A DNA stretch of 64,000 nucleotides from Rubrivivax sp. (GCA_027484825.1 JAIXSE010000023.1:1-64000), one strand, 5' to 3'. Counted from the stretch's first letter, positions 18,168 to 27,419 are shown. Notes: generated by a model from the letters alone, not told the origin. Numbers and translations: made by a program.

Positions 18168-18551
18168 TCATTTCTCCGCACACATCCGCATCACCTGCGC
18201 CCACTCCTTGCGCGTCCGGGCCGTCCAAAAGCGGATCCGCAGTCGCAGAAACAGGCTTCTGCGCGGCATCGCCTGCAGCCGATGTCGCTGGATGGCGTGC
18301 ATCAGCCACTCTTCATCGAACCCTTCCCACACGCCGCCCGGCAGCGCCCACAGGTTCCGCCAACACGCAGGCGCCACTTCCGTCTCATAGATCCGCTGCA
18401 GCTCCGCCTCCGACAAACCCGTCGCCTTTAGCACGCGCGCCAAGGCGCCCAGGTCGGCCTTGCGCAATTCCGTATCCAGGAACAGGCACGAGATCGCCAC
18501 CTGCGCCTCGCGAATCGCGGCTGCCCGCCACTCCACCTCATTGCGGGACAT
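18168..18551 (-). CDS. Small uncharacterised protein, probable DUF7079 family
   Basis: This 127-residue soluble protein has no signal or membrane segment. The pattern AISCLFLDTELRKADL, a central YETEVAPACWRNLW and then GGVWEGFDEEWL resembles the DUF7079 family, whose function is unknown. The start at 18551 is preceded on its strand by a purine-rich GAGGGAGG ribosome-binding site; an upstream start would add eight residues. It is divergent from the TonB-dependent receptor. Confidence 0.6.
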   Translation of the reverse strand: MSRNEVEWRAAAIREAQVAISCLFLDTELRKADLGALARVLKATGLSEAELQRIYETEVAPACWRNLWALPGGVWEGFDEEWLMHAIQRHRLQAMPRRSLFLRLRIRFWTARTRKEWAQVMRMCAEK

Positions 18552-18614
18552 GGTCCCTCCCTCTTCTGTCAACAAACGTACACCAGTTGTTTCCGCGCGA
18601 CTTCACCGTATGTC

Positions 18615-18630
18615 TCCCAGTTTGCTGGGA
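18615..18630. promoter_or_regulatory. Inverted repeat upstream of the TonB-dependent receptor
   Basis: TCCCAG, a 4-nt TTTG spacer and CTGGGA form a 6-bp inverted repeat in the 137-bp divergent region between the DUF7079-like gene and the receptor. No T-run follows. It could be an operator or an RNA hairpin in the receptor leader. Confidence 0.3.
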
Positions 18631-18688
18631 TGGCACGGATTCCTAGACTGCGCCCAAATGCCTTATTGGACTTGCAGGGACGAATGAC

Positions 18689-21550
18689 ATGAACACCTCC
18701 TCCACCCGCCCGGACCTTCGATCCGCCCAAGGATCGCACGGCCCGGCCCAGATCAAGTCCCGAGCGCCCCGCCCCGCCCCCCATCAACTCGCCGCTGCGC
18801 TTGGATTGACGGCCACTTTATCTCTGCTTTCGCCCCTGTCCGTACTGGCGCAAGCCACGGGCACCTCCGCGGCCGACACCGACGCCGCCCCGCGCAAGCT
18901 CGAACGCGTCGAAGTCACCGGCTCGGCCATCAAGCGCCTGGCCGATGAAGGCGCCCTGCCCGTGCAGGTCCTCACCCGCCAGGACATCATCAAGGCCGGC
19001 GTGACCACCGCCGCCGAACTGCTGGCCACCGTCTCCGCGGCCAGCAAGGGCCTGACCGACGGTGTGAGCATCGGCACCGGCGGCTTCAAGGACCAGATGG
19101 GCCTGAACTCGGCCAACCTGCGCGGCCTGGGCACCTCCTCCACCCTGGTGCTGCTCAACGGCCGCCGCATGGCCAACTTCGCCTCGCCGGGCGACGACCA
19201 GGGCGTGGACCTGAACAACATCCCCGCCGCCGCCATCGAACGGGTGGAAGTGCTGCTGGACGGCGCCTCCGCGCTCTACGGCACCGACGCCATCGGCGGC
19301 GTCGTCAACTTCATCACCCGCAAGGACTTCCAGGGCGTCCAACTGGACGCCTACGGCGGCTTCTCCGGCGAAGGCGGCGCCGGCAAGCGCACCGGCACCG
19401 TCTCCGCCGGTTACGGCGACGTGGGCCGCAACGGCTTCAACGTCTTCGGCGTGCTGGACTTCCAGCGCACCGACGCCCTGCGCACCTCGCAGCGCGACTT
19501 CATTGCCGACCTGAAGATTCCCGAACGCCTGCCGCATCTGCTCTCCGGCGTGACCTTCCCCGGCAACATCCGCCTGACCAGCGATCAGCGGGACTATCTG
19601 CAGTCGGTGAACTTCGCCATCAACGGCAAGCCCATCGTCAACCGCACCATCAACCTCAGCGCCCCCACCTGCCAGCCGCCGCACACGCTCTATCTGCCCA
19701 ATGGCATCGGCGGCGAAGACGCCTGCACCTACGACTACATGCGGGACCTGGAGCTCTATCCGAAGACGGAAAAGACCGGCTTCCTCGGCCGCGGTGTCTT
19801 CAAGATCAATGACAACCACCAGGCCTTTGTCGAATACGCCTACAGCCGCGCCCGCAGCTGGTACGTCGGCACCAGCAACCGCATCAATGCTCAGTTGGAC
19901 GTCTCCAAGATCCCGGTCCTGGACGCCACCGGACTGGGCGATGCCCTGCCGGAAGACCGCAGCATCGAGGTCCGCACCCGCATGATCGAAGGCGGCAACC
20001 GCGCCAGCCAGCTCACCAGCACCGGCAGCCGGGTGGTGGTCGGCATGAACGGCACTGTCGCCGGTTGGGACTATGACTGGGGCTACAACCACAGCGTCAA
20101 CCGCGTGTCCGACCGGGACGTGCAAGGCTACTTCCCGGAAGACCAGACCCTGCAAGCCTATGCCGACGGTCTGCTGAACCCCTTCGGCCCGTCCAGCGCC
20201 GAAGGGCTGGCGCTGCTGAAGTCGCTCAACATCAATGAGGAAGTGCGCCGCGCCCGAGGCTCGATGGACTCGCTCGATGCCAAGATCACCCGCTCGCTCA
20301 CCAAGCTGGAGGGGGGCGATCTGGCCGTGGCGCTGGGCGCCGAGTTCCGCCGCGAGCGCTCCAAGTCGGCCGCCAGCGACCTGCTGATCTCCGACAACAT
20401 CCTCGGCGACGGCTCCCCGGGCGACGCCCAGTTCACCAACAACTCGCGCAAGGTCTGGGCGGCCTACGGCGAACTGCTGGCCCCCTTCGCCAAAGGCTGG
20501 GAGGCGCAGTTCTCCATCCGCCATGACCGCTACCAGAAGATCGGCGCCACGACCAATCCCAAGCTGGGTCTGCGCTGGACGCCCATGCCGGACCTGACCC
20601 TGCGCGCCTCCGCGGGCACCGGCTTCCGTGCGCCGTCCATGGACGATCTGTACCGTCCCACCAAGGTCGCCTTCACCTCCACCCTGCCGGACCCGGTCTG
20701 CATGGCCGAGAACGACAACGACCTCAGCTACTGCGCCGACGCCTGGGAGACCCACACCTTCTCCAACCCCAAGCTGAAGCCGGAGAAGTCCCGCCAGTTC
20801 AGCATCGGGGTGCTGACCGACCCCACGCCCAACCTCAGCGTCGGCGTGGACTACTGGAACATCCAGAAGCGCAACCTGATCACCACCCTGGGCGACGACG
20901 TGATCCTGTCCAACCTGGACAAGTACGAGCCGCTGGTGCACCGCTACAACGAGGACGAGGGCCAGCCCGGCTGCGACTACGACCCGGACGACTCCGCCAT
21001 CTGCTTCATCGAGCTTCGCAAGGAAAACCGCGGTCGTGAAAAGGCCTCGGGCCTGGACCTGACCCTGCAAGTGCGCTCCAACCCCACCGAGTGGGGCCGC
21101 TTCTCGGCCAAGCTGGTGGGCACCTGGACGCTCAGCTCCAAACGCCAGACCGGCGATGGCGACCCCTACATCAGCAACCTGGGCCGCTTTGTCACCGATG
21201 GCGTGGTGCAGCGCTGGCGCCACCGGCTCAACCTGGACTGGTCACGCGGCGACTGGAGCCTGAACCTGGCCAACACCTTCTACAGCGGCTACACCGACCA
21301 GAACTCCGCCATCGACACCGACACCGGCACGGTGGTGGCCAAGAACAAGGTGAAGGCGTATTCGCTGTGGGACCTGTCGGGCGGCTGGGACGCGACCAAG
21401 TCGCTGTCCCTGCGGGCGGGCATCAAGAACCTGTTTGACACCGCGCCGCCATTCTCCAACCAGGCCTACTTCTTCATCTCGGGCTACGACCCCAGCTACA
21501 CCGACCCGCGCGGCCGCTTCTTCTACATGAGCGGCAGCTACCGGTTCTGA
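18689..21550 (+). CDS. TonB-dependent outer-membrane receptor
   Basis: A 953-residue outer-membrane transporter powered by TonB. After a long N-terminal region with a signal peptide (hydrophobic LAAALGLTATLSLLSPLSVLAQA) comes a TonB-box-like ERVEVTGS. The plug domain follows, with NLRGLGTSSTLVLLNGRR and RVEVLLDGASALYGTDAIGGVVNF, then a 22-strand barrel region ending in an aromatic Phe as the family requires. The subtype resembles receptors for plant-derived or peptide compounds rather than classical siderophores, but substrate assignment is not possible. ATG 18689 has an AGGGA site. It ends 20 bp before the convergent MocR regulator. Confidence 0.92.
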   Translation: MNTSSTRPDLRSAQGSHGPAQIKSRAPRPAPHQLAAALGLTATLSLLSPLSVLAQATGTSAADTDAAPRKLERVEVTGSAIKRLADEGALPVQVLTRQDIIKAGVTTAAELLATVSAASKGLTDGVSIGTGGFKDQMGLNSANLRGLGTSSTLVLLNGRRMANFASPGDDQGVDLNNIPAAAIERVEVLLDGASALYGTDAIGGVVNFITRKDFQGVQLDAYGGFSGEGGAGKRTGTVSAGYGDVGRNGFNVFGVLDFQRTDALRTSQRDFIADLKIPERLPHLLSGVTFPGNIRLTSDQRDYLQSVNFAINGKPIVNRTINLSAPTCQPPHTLYLPNGIGGEDACTYDYMRDLELYPKTEKTGFLGRGVFKINDNHQAFVEYAYSRARSWYVGTSNRINAQLDVSKIPVLDATGLGDALPEDRSIEVRTRMIEGGNRASQLTSTGSRVVVGMNGTVAGWDYDWGYNHSVNRVSDRDVQGYFPEDQTLQAYADGLLNPFGPSSAEGLALLKSLNINEEVRRARGSMDSLDAKITRSLTKLEGGDLAVALGAEFRRERSKSAASDLLISDNILGDGSPGDAQFTNNSRKVWAAYGELLAPFAKGWEAQFSIRHDRYQKIGATTNPKLGLRWTPMPDLTLRASAGTGFRAPSMDDLYRPTKVAFTSTLPDPVCMAENDNDLSYCADAWETHTFSNPKLKPEKSRQFSIGVLTDPTPNLSVGVDYWNIQKRNLITTLGDDVILSNLDKYEPLVHRYNEDEGQPGCDYDPDDSAICFIELRKENRGREKASGLDLTLQVRSNPTEWGRFSAKLVGTWTLSSKRQTGDGDPYISNLGRFVTDGVVQRWRHRLNLDWSRGDWSLNLANTFYSGYTDQNSAIDTDTGTVVAKNKVKAYSLWDLSGGWDATKSLSLRAGIKNLFDTAPPFSNQAYFFISGYDPSYTDPRGRFFYMSGSYRF

Positions 21551-21570
21551 TCGGGCGAGCCACGGCCGGG

Positions 21571-22962
21571 TCACACCGGCTTGGTGAGGAAGGCCATGGC
21601 GCGCGGATCATCGATGTAACTCACGTTGATCCGCAGCCATGGGCAGACCGCCATATCCGGCGTGAACACCGACCCGGGCGAAAAGCTGACCCCACGCGCC
21701 GCCGCCCGCGCGACCAGCTCGGTGGCGTCGTCAATGCCCGGCCAGCGGGCCCAAAGGAACATGCCGCCGGACGGGCGGCAGAACAGCTGCCAGCCGGCCG
21801 TGGTCAGCACCCGGCTGGCCTGCGCCAGTTGGCGGTCCAGTCGGCGCCGCAGCCGCTCCACCAGCTTGCGGTAGCTGCCGTTCTCCAGCATCACCGCCAG
21901 CACCTCCTCCGCAAAACGTGAGGACGTGATGCTGGTGAGCATCTTCAGGTCGACCAGCCGCTTGATGAGCGCCGGCGCAGCCGCCACAAACCCCACCCGC
22001 AGCGAGCACGACAGGCTCTTCGAAAAGCTCCCGATGTAGATGACGCGGTTGAGCTGGTCCAGTGCCGCCAGGCGCGGTGTGGTGCTGGTCTGGAAGTCGG
22101 CATAGATGTCGTCTTCCACGATGTTGAAGTCGTGCCGCTCCGCCAGTTGCAGGATGCGGTGGGCCGTCGCCACCGAGATGGTGCTGCCGGTCGGGTTCTG
22201 GAACACGCCGTTGAGGAAGAAGAGCTTGGGCTGATGGGTCTCGAGCAGGCGCTCCAGCGCCTCCACATCCGGCCCGCTGGGCGTGCGCGGCACCCCCAGC
22301 ATGCGGATGCCCTGCAGCTTCAGCAGGCCGAAGAGGTTGTAGTAGCCCGGGGTCTCCACCAGCACCGTGTCGCCCGGCCGCAGCAGCAGACGCACCAGCA
22401 GGTCCAGCGCCTGGCTGGCGCCGCTGGTCAGCAGGAACTGATTGACCGGGGCCTCGATGTCCATGCTGTAGAGACGCCGGCTGAGCGCCTTGCGCAGGCT
22501 GGGACTGCCCAGCGGCGTGCCGTAGTCAAACAGCCCGCTGCGGTCCCGCCGCACGGTCTGGCGGATGGCGTAGGCCATGTCCTCGCTCTCGCGCCAGCTG
22601 TCGGGCAGCCAGCCGCAGCCCAGCTTGACGCTGTCGTTCTGCTCGCGGAAGAGGTGCCAGAGCTCGTCGGTGACGCTCTCCGCATCCCGCGGGTTGGCCA
22701 TGCCGGCGGACGGGAAGCGCATGGCGCCGTCCTCGACGTAATACCCCGAGCCAGGCTGGGAGCGCGCCAGACCGCGAGTGACCAGGCGGTCATAGGCTTC
22801 GATGACGGTGTTGCGGCTCACGCCCAGGTTGGTGGCCAGGCTGCGGATGGACGGCAAGCGGGCGCCCGGGGCGTACACCCGGCGGCCGATATGGGCCTGC
22901 AGGCCCTGCTCCACCTGGTCGGCCAGCGGGATGTCGGAGTCGCGTTGGATCTGGAGATTCAT
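21571..22962 (-). CDS. MocR family PLP-dependent transcriptional regulator
   Basis: A 463-residue fusion of a GntR-type winged helix (about residues 8-78; GARLPSIRSLATNLGVSRNTV) to a class I aminotransferase-like domain that binds PLP as effector cofactor. The latter keeps QNPTG (255-259), Asp285 in EDDIYADF, the PLP lysine Lys315 in GSFSKSL and Arg322. MocR proteins usually regulate a divergent neighbour, here the MFS exporter starting at 23091; GGGTAC repeats lie between them. Cycloserine attacks PLP in aminotransferase-fold proteins, so this regulator could sense the product of the adjacent cluster; that is inference. ATG 22962 gives the family N-terminus. Confidence 0.92.
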   Translation of the reverse strand: MNLQIQRDSDIPLADQVEQGLQAHIGRRVYAPGARLPSIRSLATNLGVSRNTVIEAYDRLVTRGLARSQPGSGYYVEDGAMRFPSAGMANPRDAESVTDELWHLFREQNDSVKLGCGWLPDSWRESEDMAYAIRQTVRRDRSGLFDYGTPLGSPSLRKALSRRLYSMDIEAPVNQFLLTSGASQALDLLVRLLLRPGDTVLVETPGYYNLFGLLKLQGIRMLGVPRTPSGPDVEALERLLETHQPKLFFLNGVFQNPTGSTISVATAHRILQLAERHDFNIVEDDIYADFQTSTTPRLAALDQLNRVIYIGSFSKSLSCSLRVGFVAAAPALIKRLVDLKMLTSITSSRFAEEVLAVMLENGSYRKLVERLRRRLDRQLAQASRVLTTAGWQLFCRPSGGMFLWARWPGIDDATELVARAAARGVSFSPGSVFTPDMAVCPWLRINVSYIDDPRAMAFLTKPV

Positions 22963-23000
22963 GCTGAGGCTCAGTCGCGGACACTGTTTCGTAAACGGAT

Positions 23001-23048
23001 GGGTACGGAGGGTACAGGATAGGCTGAACTGTGCCTGTGTTTGTACCC
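23001..23048. promoter_or_regulatory. Candidate MocR operator region (GGGTAC repeats)
   Basis: In the 128-bp space between the divergent MocR and MFS genes, GGGTAC occurs at 23001-23006 and 23010-23015 as a 9-bp-spaced direct repeat. Its reverse complement GTACCC lies at 23043-23048. MocR regulators bind spaced direct and inverted repeats in such divergent promoters, so this is the best operator candidate. Confidence 0.5.
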
Positions 23049-23090
23049 ATGTCCTGGATATCCTGCAATGCAGGCCACCCCGAGGACCCG

Positions 23091-24284
23091 ATGAAGACTC
23101 CGAGACAAGCCCACCCGTCATGGCTGGCCGCCGCGCTGTGCGTCATGACCACCGGTGTGAATCTGCAGGCGCCGCTGTATGCCGCTTATGCGAGGGCGGA
23201 CGGCGTCGGCGTCATGGCAACGACCATTGCCTTCTCCTTCTATGTGGCCGGCGTGCTACCGGTGCTGCTGGCGCTGGGGGGCCTGTCGGACCGCATCGGG
23301 CGCAGGCGGGTGATGCTGCTGGCGCTGGCCCTGTCCGCCGTGGGCACGCTGCTGATGCTGCTGCATCCGCATGTGAGCACGCTGGCGGTGGCGCGGCTGG
23401 TGCTGGGAACCGGCACGGCCTTGATGTCGGCCACCGCCACGGCCTACATGCTGGAGCTGTTCGGCGCGGCGCGGGCGTCCCGCGCAGCCAACTGGGTGAC
23501 CGCCAGCACCTCCATCGGATTCGGCCTCGGCCCGGTGCTGACCAGCGTCTGCCTGATGGTGCAGGAGTCCCTTGCCCCGCCCAGCTTCCTGCTGCATCTG
23601 GCGGCCGTGGCCGTGTCTGCCGTGCTGGTCTGGCGGCTGCCGGAGACCGCGCCGCGCAGCGGCCCGAAAGCGCCGATGCTGCGACTGCCGTATTTCACCG
23701 CGGACGGACTGTGGTTTGGCGCGGCCATCCTGCTGTGCTGGGCTACGACCGGGCTGGTGATTTCCATCCTGCCGTCGGTGCTGGCGCCGCACGGCTTGTC
23801 CCGATACTCCGGGCTGGCGACGATGCTGGCCATCAGCTGCGGCCTGCTGTTCCAGCCGATGGCCCGGCGGCAGGAGCCGCGTCACGCGGTCCGCATCGGG
23901 CTGGTGGTGCTGGTGCCGGCCTATGCGCTGCTGGCCTGGGGCGCGTGGTCCGGCACCTTGCTGGCGGTGTTGCTGGGCGCACTGGCGGCCAGCAGTGCCT
24001 GCTACGGCTTTGTGTACCTGGGGGGACTGGCCGGGACGGCGGAAGCCGCCGGCACCCAGACCACCCGCGCCAGCGCCGCCTACTTCCTGATGGCCTATGT
24101 GGGCTTCAGCCTGCCGGTGATCTTCACCGGGCTGCTGGCGGACCGCTACGGCATTGCCACCGCTCTGCTCACCTTCGGACTGGTGCTGGCCGCTGGCGCG
24201 CTCGCCCTGCTGAGCCGGCCGGTGCGGGTGGTGGACCTGTCCGACCTGCCGACGCGCCCGGCCGAGGCCCTGCTCAAGCGTTGA
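23091..24284 (+). CDS. MFS efflux transporter, candidate exporter of the cycloserine-like product
   Basis: A 397-residue major facilitator protein with about 12 helices and the loop 2-3 signature GGLSDRIGRRR at residues 63-73, typical of proton-driven drug exporters. A second, N-terminal-half motif GTGTALMSATATAYMLELFG follows. It starts at ATG 23091 after GAGGAC and stops 8 bp before the convergent end of the ATP-grasp gene. It is divergent from the MocR regulator. The Streptomyces D-cycloserine cluster also includes a membrane efflux protein (DcsJ), so a role in export and self-protection is likely, though not proven. Confidence 0.85.
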   Translation: MKTPRQAHPSWLAAALCVMTTGVNLQAPLYAAYARADGVGVMATTIAFSFYVAGVLPVLLALGGLSDRIGRRRVMLLALALSAVGTLLMLLHPHVSTLAVARLVLGTGTALMSATATAYMLELFGAARASRAANWVTASTSIGFGLGPVLTSVCLMVQESLAPPSFLLHLAAVAVSAVLVWRLPETAPRSGPKAPMLRLPYFTADGLWFGAAILLCWATTGLVISILPSVLAPHGLSRYSGLATMLAISCGLLFQPMARRQEPRHAVRIGLVVLVPAYALLAWGAWSGTLLAVLLGALAASSACYGFVYLGGLAGTAEAAGTQTTRASAAYFLMAYVGFSLPVIFTGLLADRYGIATALLTFGLVLAAGALALLSRPVRVVDLSDLPTRPAEALLKR

Positions 24285-24292
24285 CCGTGGAC

Positions 24293-25201
24293 TCAGGCGC
24301 CCACACGACGAGCGATCGCCTGCGCAAAGCGCAGCGCACTCCCGTCGGAGAACGGCAGGTTCAGCGACGGCTCGCACAGCTCGAGTTCCAGCACCCGGGG
24401 CTGGCCCTGCTGATCCCGGATCAGGTCCACGCGGGCGTAGAGCAGCGGCGCCTGCAATTGCAGATGACGGGCCGCAGCCGCCAGTGCCTGCCCGGCGACC
24501 GCCTGCTCCTGGGCATCGGCCTGGCGGGCCTGGCGCAGGTCCTGCGTCGGCACATGCACCGTGCCGTCGGCCATCAGCATGGCGCTCTTGCGGATGGCAT
24601 GGCTGTAGTGGCCGTCGAAGAAGGCCAGATTGGTTTCGCCGTCCCGGTCGATAGCGCTGAGGTAGGGCTGCAGCATCACATGGCAGCCCCGCTGCTGAAG
24701 CCGGACGATGTAGCGATGGGCCTGGTGCGCCGCCGACCGCGGAAAGCGCTGCACGTCCCGGGAATAGGCGCCGACGGTCGGCTTGATGACGAATTCCCCG
24801 GACTGCGGATGCCCGGCCATGAAGGCCTGCAGCGCTGCCTGCGACGCCTGCTCGGGCAGGTCAGGTGCCAGGAACTCGGTCGGCACGACCGGCACGCCAT
24901 GCCGGGAGAGATCCGCCAGATACCGCTTGTCCAGCGACCAGCGGGAGACCTCTGGCGGATTGAAGAGCCGCGTGCGCTGCGCCACCCGGTCGCACCAGGC
25001 CAGAAACGCCGGCAGGTCCTCCACGTAGTTCCAGGGGGACCGCAGCACCGCCGCATCAAAGTGCCCCCATGACACCTGCGGATCTTCCCAATCACAGACC
25101 TGCGCCTGCAGACCCACCGTCTGACAGGCCTTGAGCAGCAGCGGCATGTCGACGTCGATCGGCAGGCTGCCACGACTGGTGACCAAAGCGAGAGTTTTCA
25201 T
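24293..25201 (-). CDS. ATP-grasp ligase, DcsG-like (O-ureidoserine cyclo-ligase candidate)
   Basis: A 302-residue ATP-grasp protein. The N-terminal substrate lobe shows the cycloserine/hypothetical ATP-grasp pattern DAAVLRSPWNYVEDLPAFL and SLDKRYLADLSRHGVPVVPT. The nucleotide lobe shows FVIKPTVGAYSRDVQRF. The metal-binding end is YARVDLIRD with VLELELCEPSL. DcsG in Streptomyces closes O-ureidoserine to cycloserine with release of CO2 and NH3, using ATP. This is the last gene of the six-gene operon; a 81-bp gap with a hairpin separates it from the SDR gene. ATG 25201 is preferred; a TTG four codons upstream is the alternative. Assignment rests on family and context. Confidence 0.82.
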   Translation of the reverse strand: MKTLALVTSRGSLPIDVDMPLLLKACQTVGLQAQVCDWEDPQVSWGHFDAAVLRSPWNYVEDLPAFLAWCDRVAQRTRLFNPPEVSRWSLDKRYLADLSRHGVPVVPTEFLAPDLPEQASQAALQAFMAGHPQSGEFVIKPTVGAYSRDVQRFPRSAAHQAHRYIVRLQQRGCHVMLQPYLSAIDRDGETNLAFFDGHYSHAIRKSAMLMADGTVHVPTQDLRQARQADAQEQAVAGQALAAAARHLQLQAPLLYARVDLIRDQQGQPRVLELELCEPSLNLPFSDGSALRFAQAIARRVGA

Positions 25202-25228
25202 GATGTTTGGCAATGAACGTGAATGTGA

Positions 25229-25246
25229 AAGGGCCGAACGGCCCTT
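25229..25246 (-). other. Hairpin between SDR and dcsG-like gene
   Basis: On the transcribed strand AAGGGCC, a GTTC loop and GGCCCTT form a stable 7-bp stem 28 bp before the dcsG-like start. No real T-run follows, so it is more likely an RNA-processing or translation-tuning element than a full terminator. Confidence 0.4.
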
Positions 25247-25282
25247 GAGCGAGGAGGCCGTTGGGCCGTGGGCGCCGCAGCT

Positions 25283-26152
25283 TCACCATGGAATCTGGCG
25301 GCCCATGTGCACGTACTGGCCGGTCGGTCCCTCCTCGCCCAGCAAGGCCATGCGCACACTGGTCCATGCGCCCTGCCGCGGCTCCAGTTCTCCGGCACCA
25401 TCGTTCATGGCGGTCTTGGTGTAGCCGGGGTGCACGGCGTTGACCTTGATGGCGGTCTCCCGCAGCTCATAGGCCAGGTGCACCGTCCAGGCATTGAGCG
25501 CGCTTTTGGAGGCGCTGTAGGCCGGCAGCGACTTGAACATGTCGCTGTAGGCATAGGACGCCGGATCGCTGTGGGTGCCCATGGACGCCAGCAGGCTCGA
25601 GACGTTGACGATGCGCGCGGCCGGGGCACGTCTGAGCAGCGGCAGCATGGCCTGGGTGACGGCCACCACGCCGAAGAGATTGGTGGCGAAGGTCTGGTGC
25701 CACAGCGACAGCGGCTGCTGGGACGGGGAACGACCATAAGGCTCGACGCGGATGGCGGCGTTGTTGATGAGGATGTCCAGGCGACCGTGGCGCTGCTCGA
25801 TCCCATCGGCCGCCGCCTGGATGCTGCGCGGGTCGGTCACGTCGATCACCACCGCCTCGACCGCCAGTCCTTCGCTGGCCAGCTGCCGGGCGGCTTCGGT
25901 CGTGGCTTCCGCGCTGCGACCGCTCAGCAGGACCTGGATGCCAGCCTCGGCCAGTTGCCGGCAGATCTCCAGGCCAATGCCTCGATTGCCTCCCGTCACG
26001 AGCGCTACGCGGCCACGGGCAGTCCCGTCCGAGATCCCTGCAAACGCAAGTGACGTGCCTTCAGCACCCAGGGGCTGTGCACCGGCCACGCTGGACGGCG
26101 GCATGACGTCGATCGTGTCTTGAAGACGCTGGGGAACACTCTGTGCAGACAT
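25283..26152 (-). CDS. Short-chain dehydrogenase/reductase inside the cycloserine-like operon
   Basis: A 289-residue SDR with an extended N-terminal tail of about 45 residues before the Rossmann start VALVTGGNRGIGLEI. It has NNAA, the catalytic Ser in NVSSLLAS and YSASK with catalytic Tyr and Lys, as in carbonyl-reductase-type classical SDRs. The known cycloserine pathway has no reductase step that needs it. The gene starts 9 bp after the MetX-like gene and so is part of the same transcript. It may tailor the product, supply a precursor or detoxify; none of these is shown. Confidence 0.88.
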   Translation of the reverse strand: MSAQSVPQRLQDTIDVMPPSSVAGAQPLGAEGTSLAFAGISDGTARGRVALVTGGNRGIGLEICRQLAEAGIQVLLSGRSAEATTEAARQLASEGLAVEAVVIDVTDPRSIQAAADGIEQRHGRLDILINNAAIRVEPYGRSPSQQPLSLWHQTFATNLFGVVAVTQAMLPLLRRAPAARIVNVSSLLASMGTHSDPASYAYSDMFKSLPAYSASKSALNAWTVHLAYELRETAIKVNAVHPGYTKTAMNDGAGELEPRQGAWTSVRMALLGEEGPTGQYVHMGRQIPW

Positions 26153-26161
26153 GGCGAGCCC

Positions 26162-27373
26162 TCAAACAGCGGTCAGGGTGGAGGAAGCCTGCGGGGCACG
26201 GAGCCGCTCGGCAGGATGAGGAAGCCCCGACGGATCGCTCCCCACCAGCCGACCACTGTCGATGCCGGACAGGAAGGCCGCGATCGGCGGCCCGAACTGC
26301 GCCAGGTCAGCGAGGAACGCATCGTGGCCCGCGAGCGAACTCACTTCCCGATAGCTCACCCCCACCCCGCCCGCCTGCAGGCCCTGCGCAATCTGCCGCT
26401 GCTGCGACACCGGGAACAGGAAGTCGCTGTCTACGCCCATGACCAGCGCGCTGTCCAGTTGCAGGTGCCGCAGTGCGGCGTCCGCATCTCCCTGCGCCTC
26501 ATCCCCCAGATCGAACCCATCCATCGCCCGGCTCAGCGCTAGGTAGGCGTTGGGGTCGAAAGCCCGCACGAAGCGCTGCGCATGGCAGGCCAGGTAGCCC
26601 TCCACCGCGAAGCCCATCGCAGGCGCGCCGGCGGCAGCGGCGAGGGCCGGATCGAGCCGCTGCCGACCGAAGCGCTGGGTCCAGTCCTGCGTGGACCGGT
26701 AGCTGAGCAGCCCCAGCTTGCGGGCCGCCACCATGCCGCTGAGCGGCCTATCGGCGGCCTCATAACAGCCTTGCTGCCACAGCGGATCCGACTGGATCAG
26801 CTCCCGCTGCAAGGCTCTGAGCGCGATGGCAAACGGCTCGGCGTGGACCGCGCCGGAGAGATTGATCATGTGCCGCGTCAGCCCCGGATGCCGCGCGACC
26901 AGGGACAGTGCCGTCATGCCGCCCATCGACGCGCCGACCACCACGGCCAGTTGCTCGATGCCCAGCGACCGCACGACATGGGCGGCCGCATCGGCCAGGT
27001 CTTCCAGCGACAAGGGCGGGAAGTCCGGCCCGTAGCGCCGGCCGGTGGCCGGGTGGACGGACGCAGGACCGGTCGAGCCCTTGCAGCTGCCCAGCGCATT
27101 GACGCACACCACAAACCACCGATCGGTATCCACCGGCTTGCCGGGCCCGACCATGCCGTCCCACCAGCCGGGCGCGGGATGGTGCTCATGGGCGCAGACA
27201 TGGGCGTCGGGGGACAGGCCGGTGAGGATCAGCACGGCATTGCTGCGTGCAGCATTGAGACGCCCCACCGTCTCGTAGGCCATGCGGGCGCCGGTCAGTG
27301 AGCCGCCGCGCTTGAGCTTGAATCCGTCGGGAAGCGCCACGAAGCGAGTGGCGGGCGGTATGAATTCCATCAT
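26162..27373 (-). CDS. MetX-like O-acetyltransferase, DcsE-like (L-serine O-acetyltransferase candidate)
   Basis: A 403-residue alpha/beta-hydrolase of the homoserine/serine O-acetyltransferase family. The triad is visible: Ser149 in VVGASMGGM, Asp317 in VDSDFLFP and His350 in LAGHDAF. It also has the oxyanion/substrate segment VVCVNALGSCKGSTGP. In the D-cycloserine pathway DcsE makes O-acetyl-L-serine from serine and acetyl-CoA. Primary-metabolism metX in betaproteobacteria is normally followed by metW; here it sits between a cysteine-synthase homologue and an SDR, favouring the secondary role. The start at 27373 has AGGAG 6-7 bp upstream; a longer frame would run into the dcsD-like gene. 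Confidence 0.85.
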   Translation of the reverse strand: MMEFIPPATRFVALPDGFKLKRGGSLTGARMAYETVGRLNAARSNAVLILTGLSPDAHVCAHEHHPAPGWWDGMVGPGKPVDTDRWFVVCVNALGSCKGSTGPASVHPATGRRYGPDFPPLSLEDLADAAAHVVRSLGIEQLAVVVGASMGGMTALSLVARHPGLTRHMINLSGAVHAEPFAIALRALQRELIQSDPLWQQGCYEAADRPLSGMVAARKLGLLSYRSTQDWTQRFGRQRLDPALAAAAGAPAMGFAVEGYLACHAQRFVRAFDPNAYLALSRAMDGFDLGDEAQGDADAALRHLQLDSALVMGVDSDFLFPVSQQRQIAQGLQAGGVGVSYREVSSLAGHDAFLADLAQFGPPIAAFLSGIDSGRLVGSDPSGLPHPAERLRAPQASSTLTAV

Positions 27374-27419
27374 GGACAACTCCTGGATGCTGAGGTCTGC
27401 AGGACAGGCGATCTGCCGG

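Noticed and set aside
18818-21223. Long minus-strand frame opposite the TonB-dependent receptor
   Set aside because: The plus strand has signal peptide, plug and barrel motifs; the minus frame has none.
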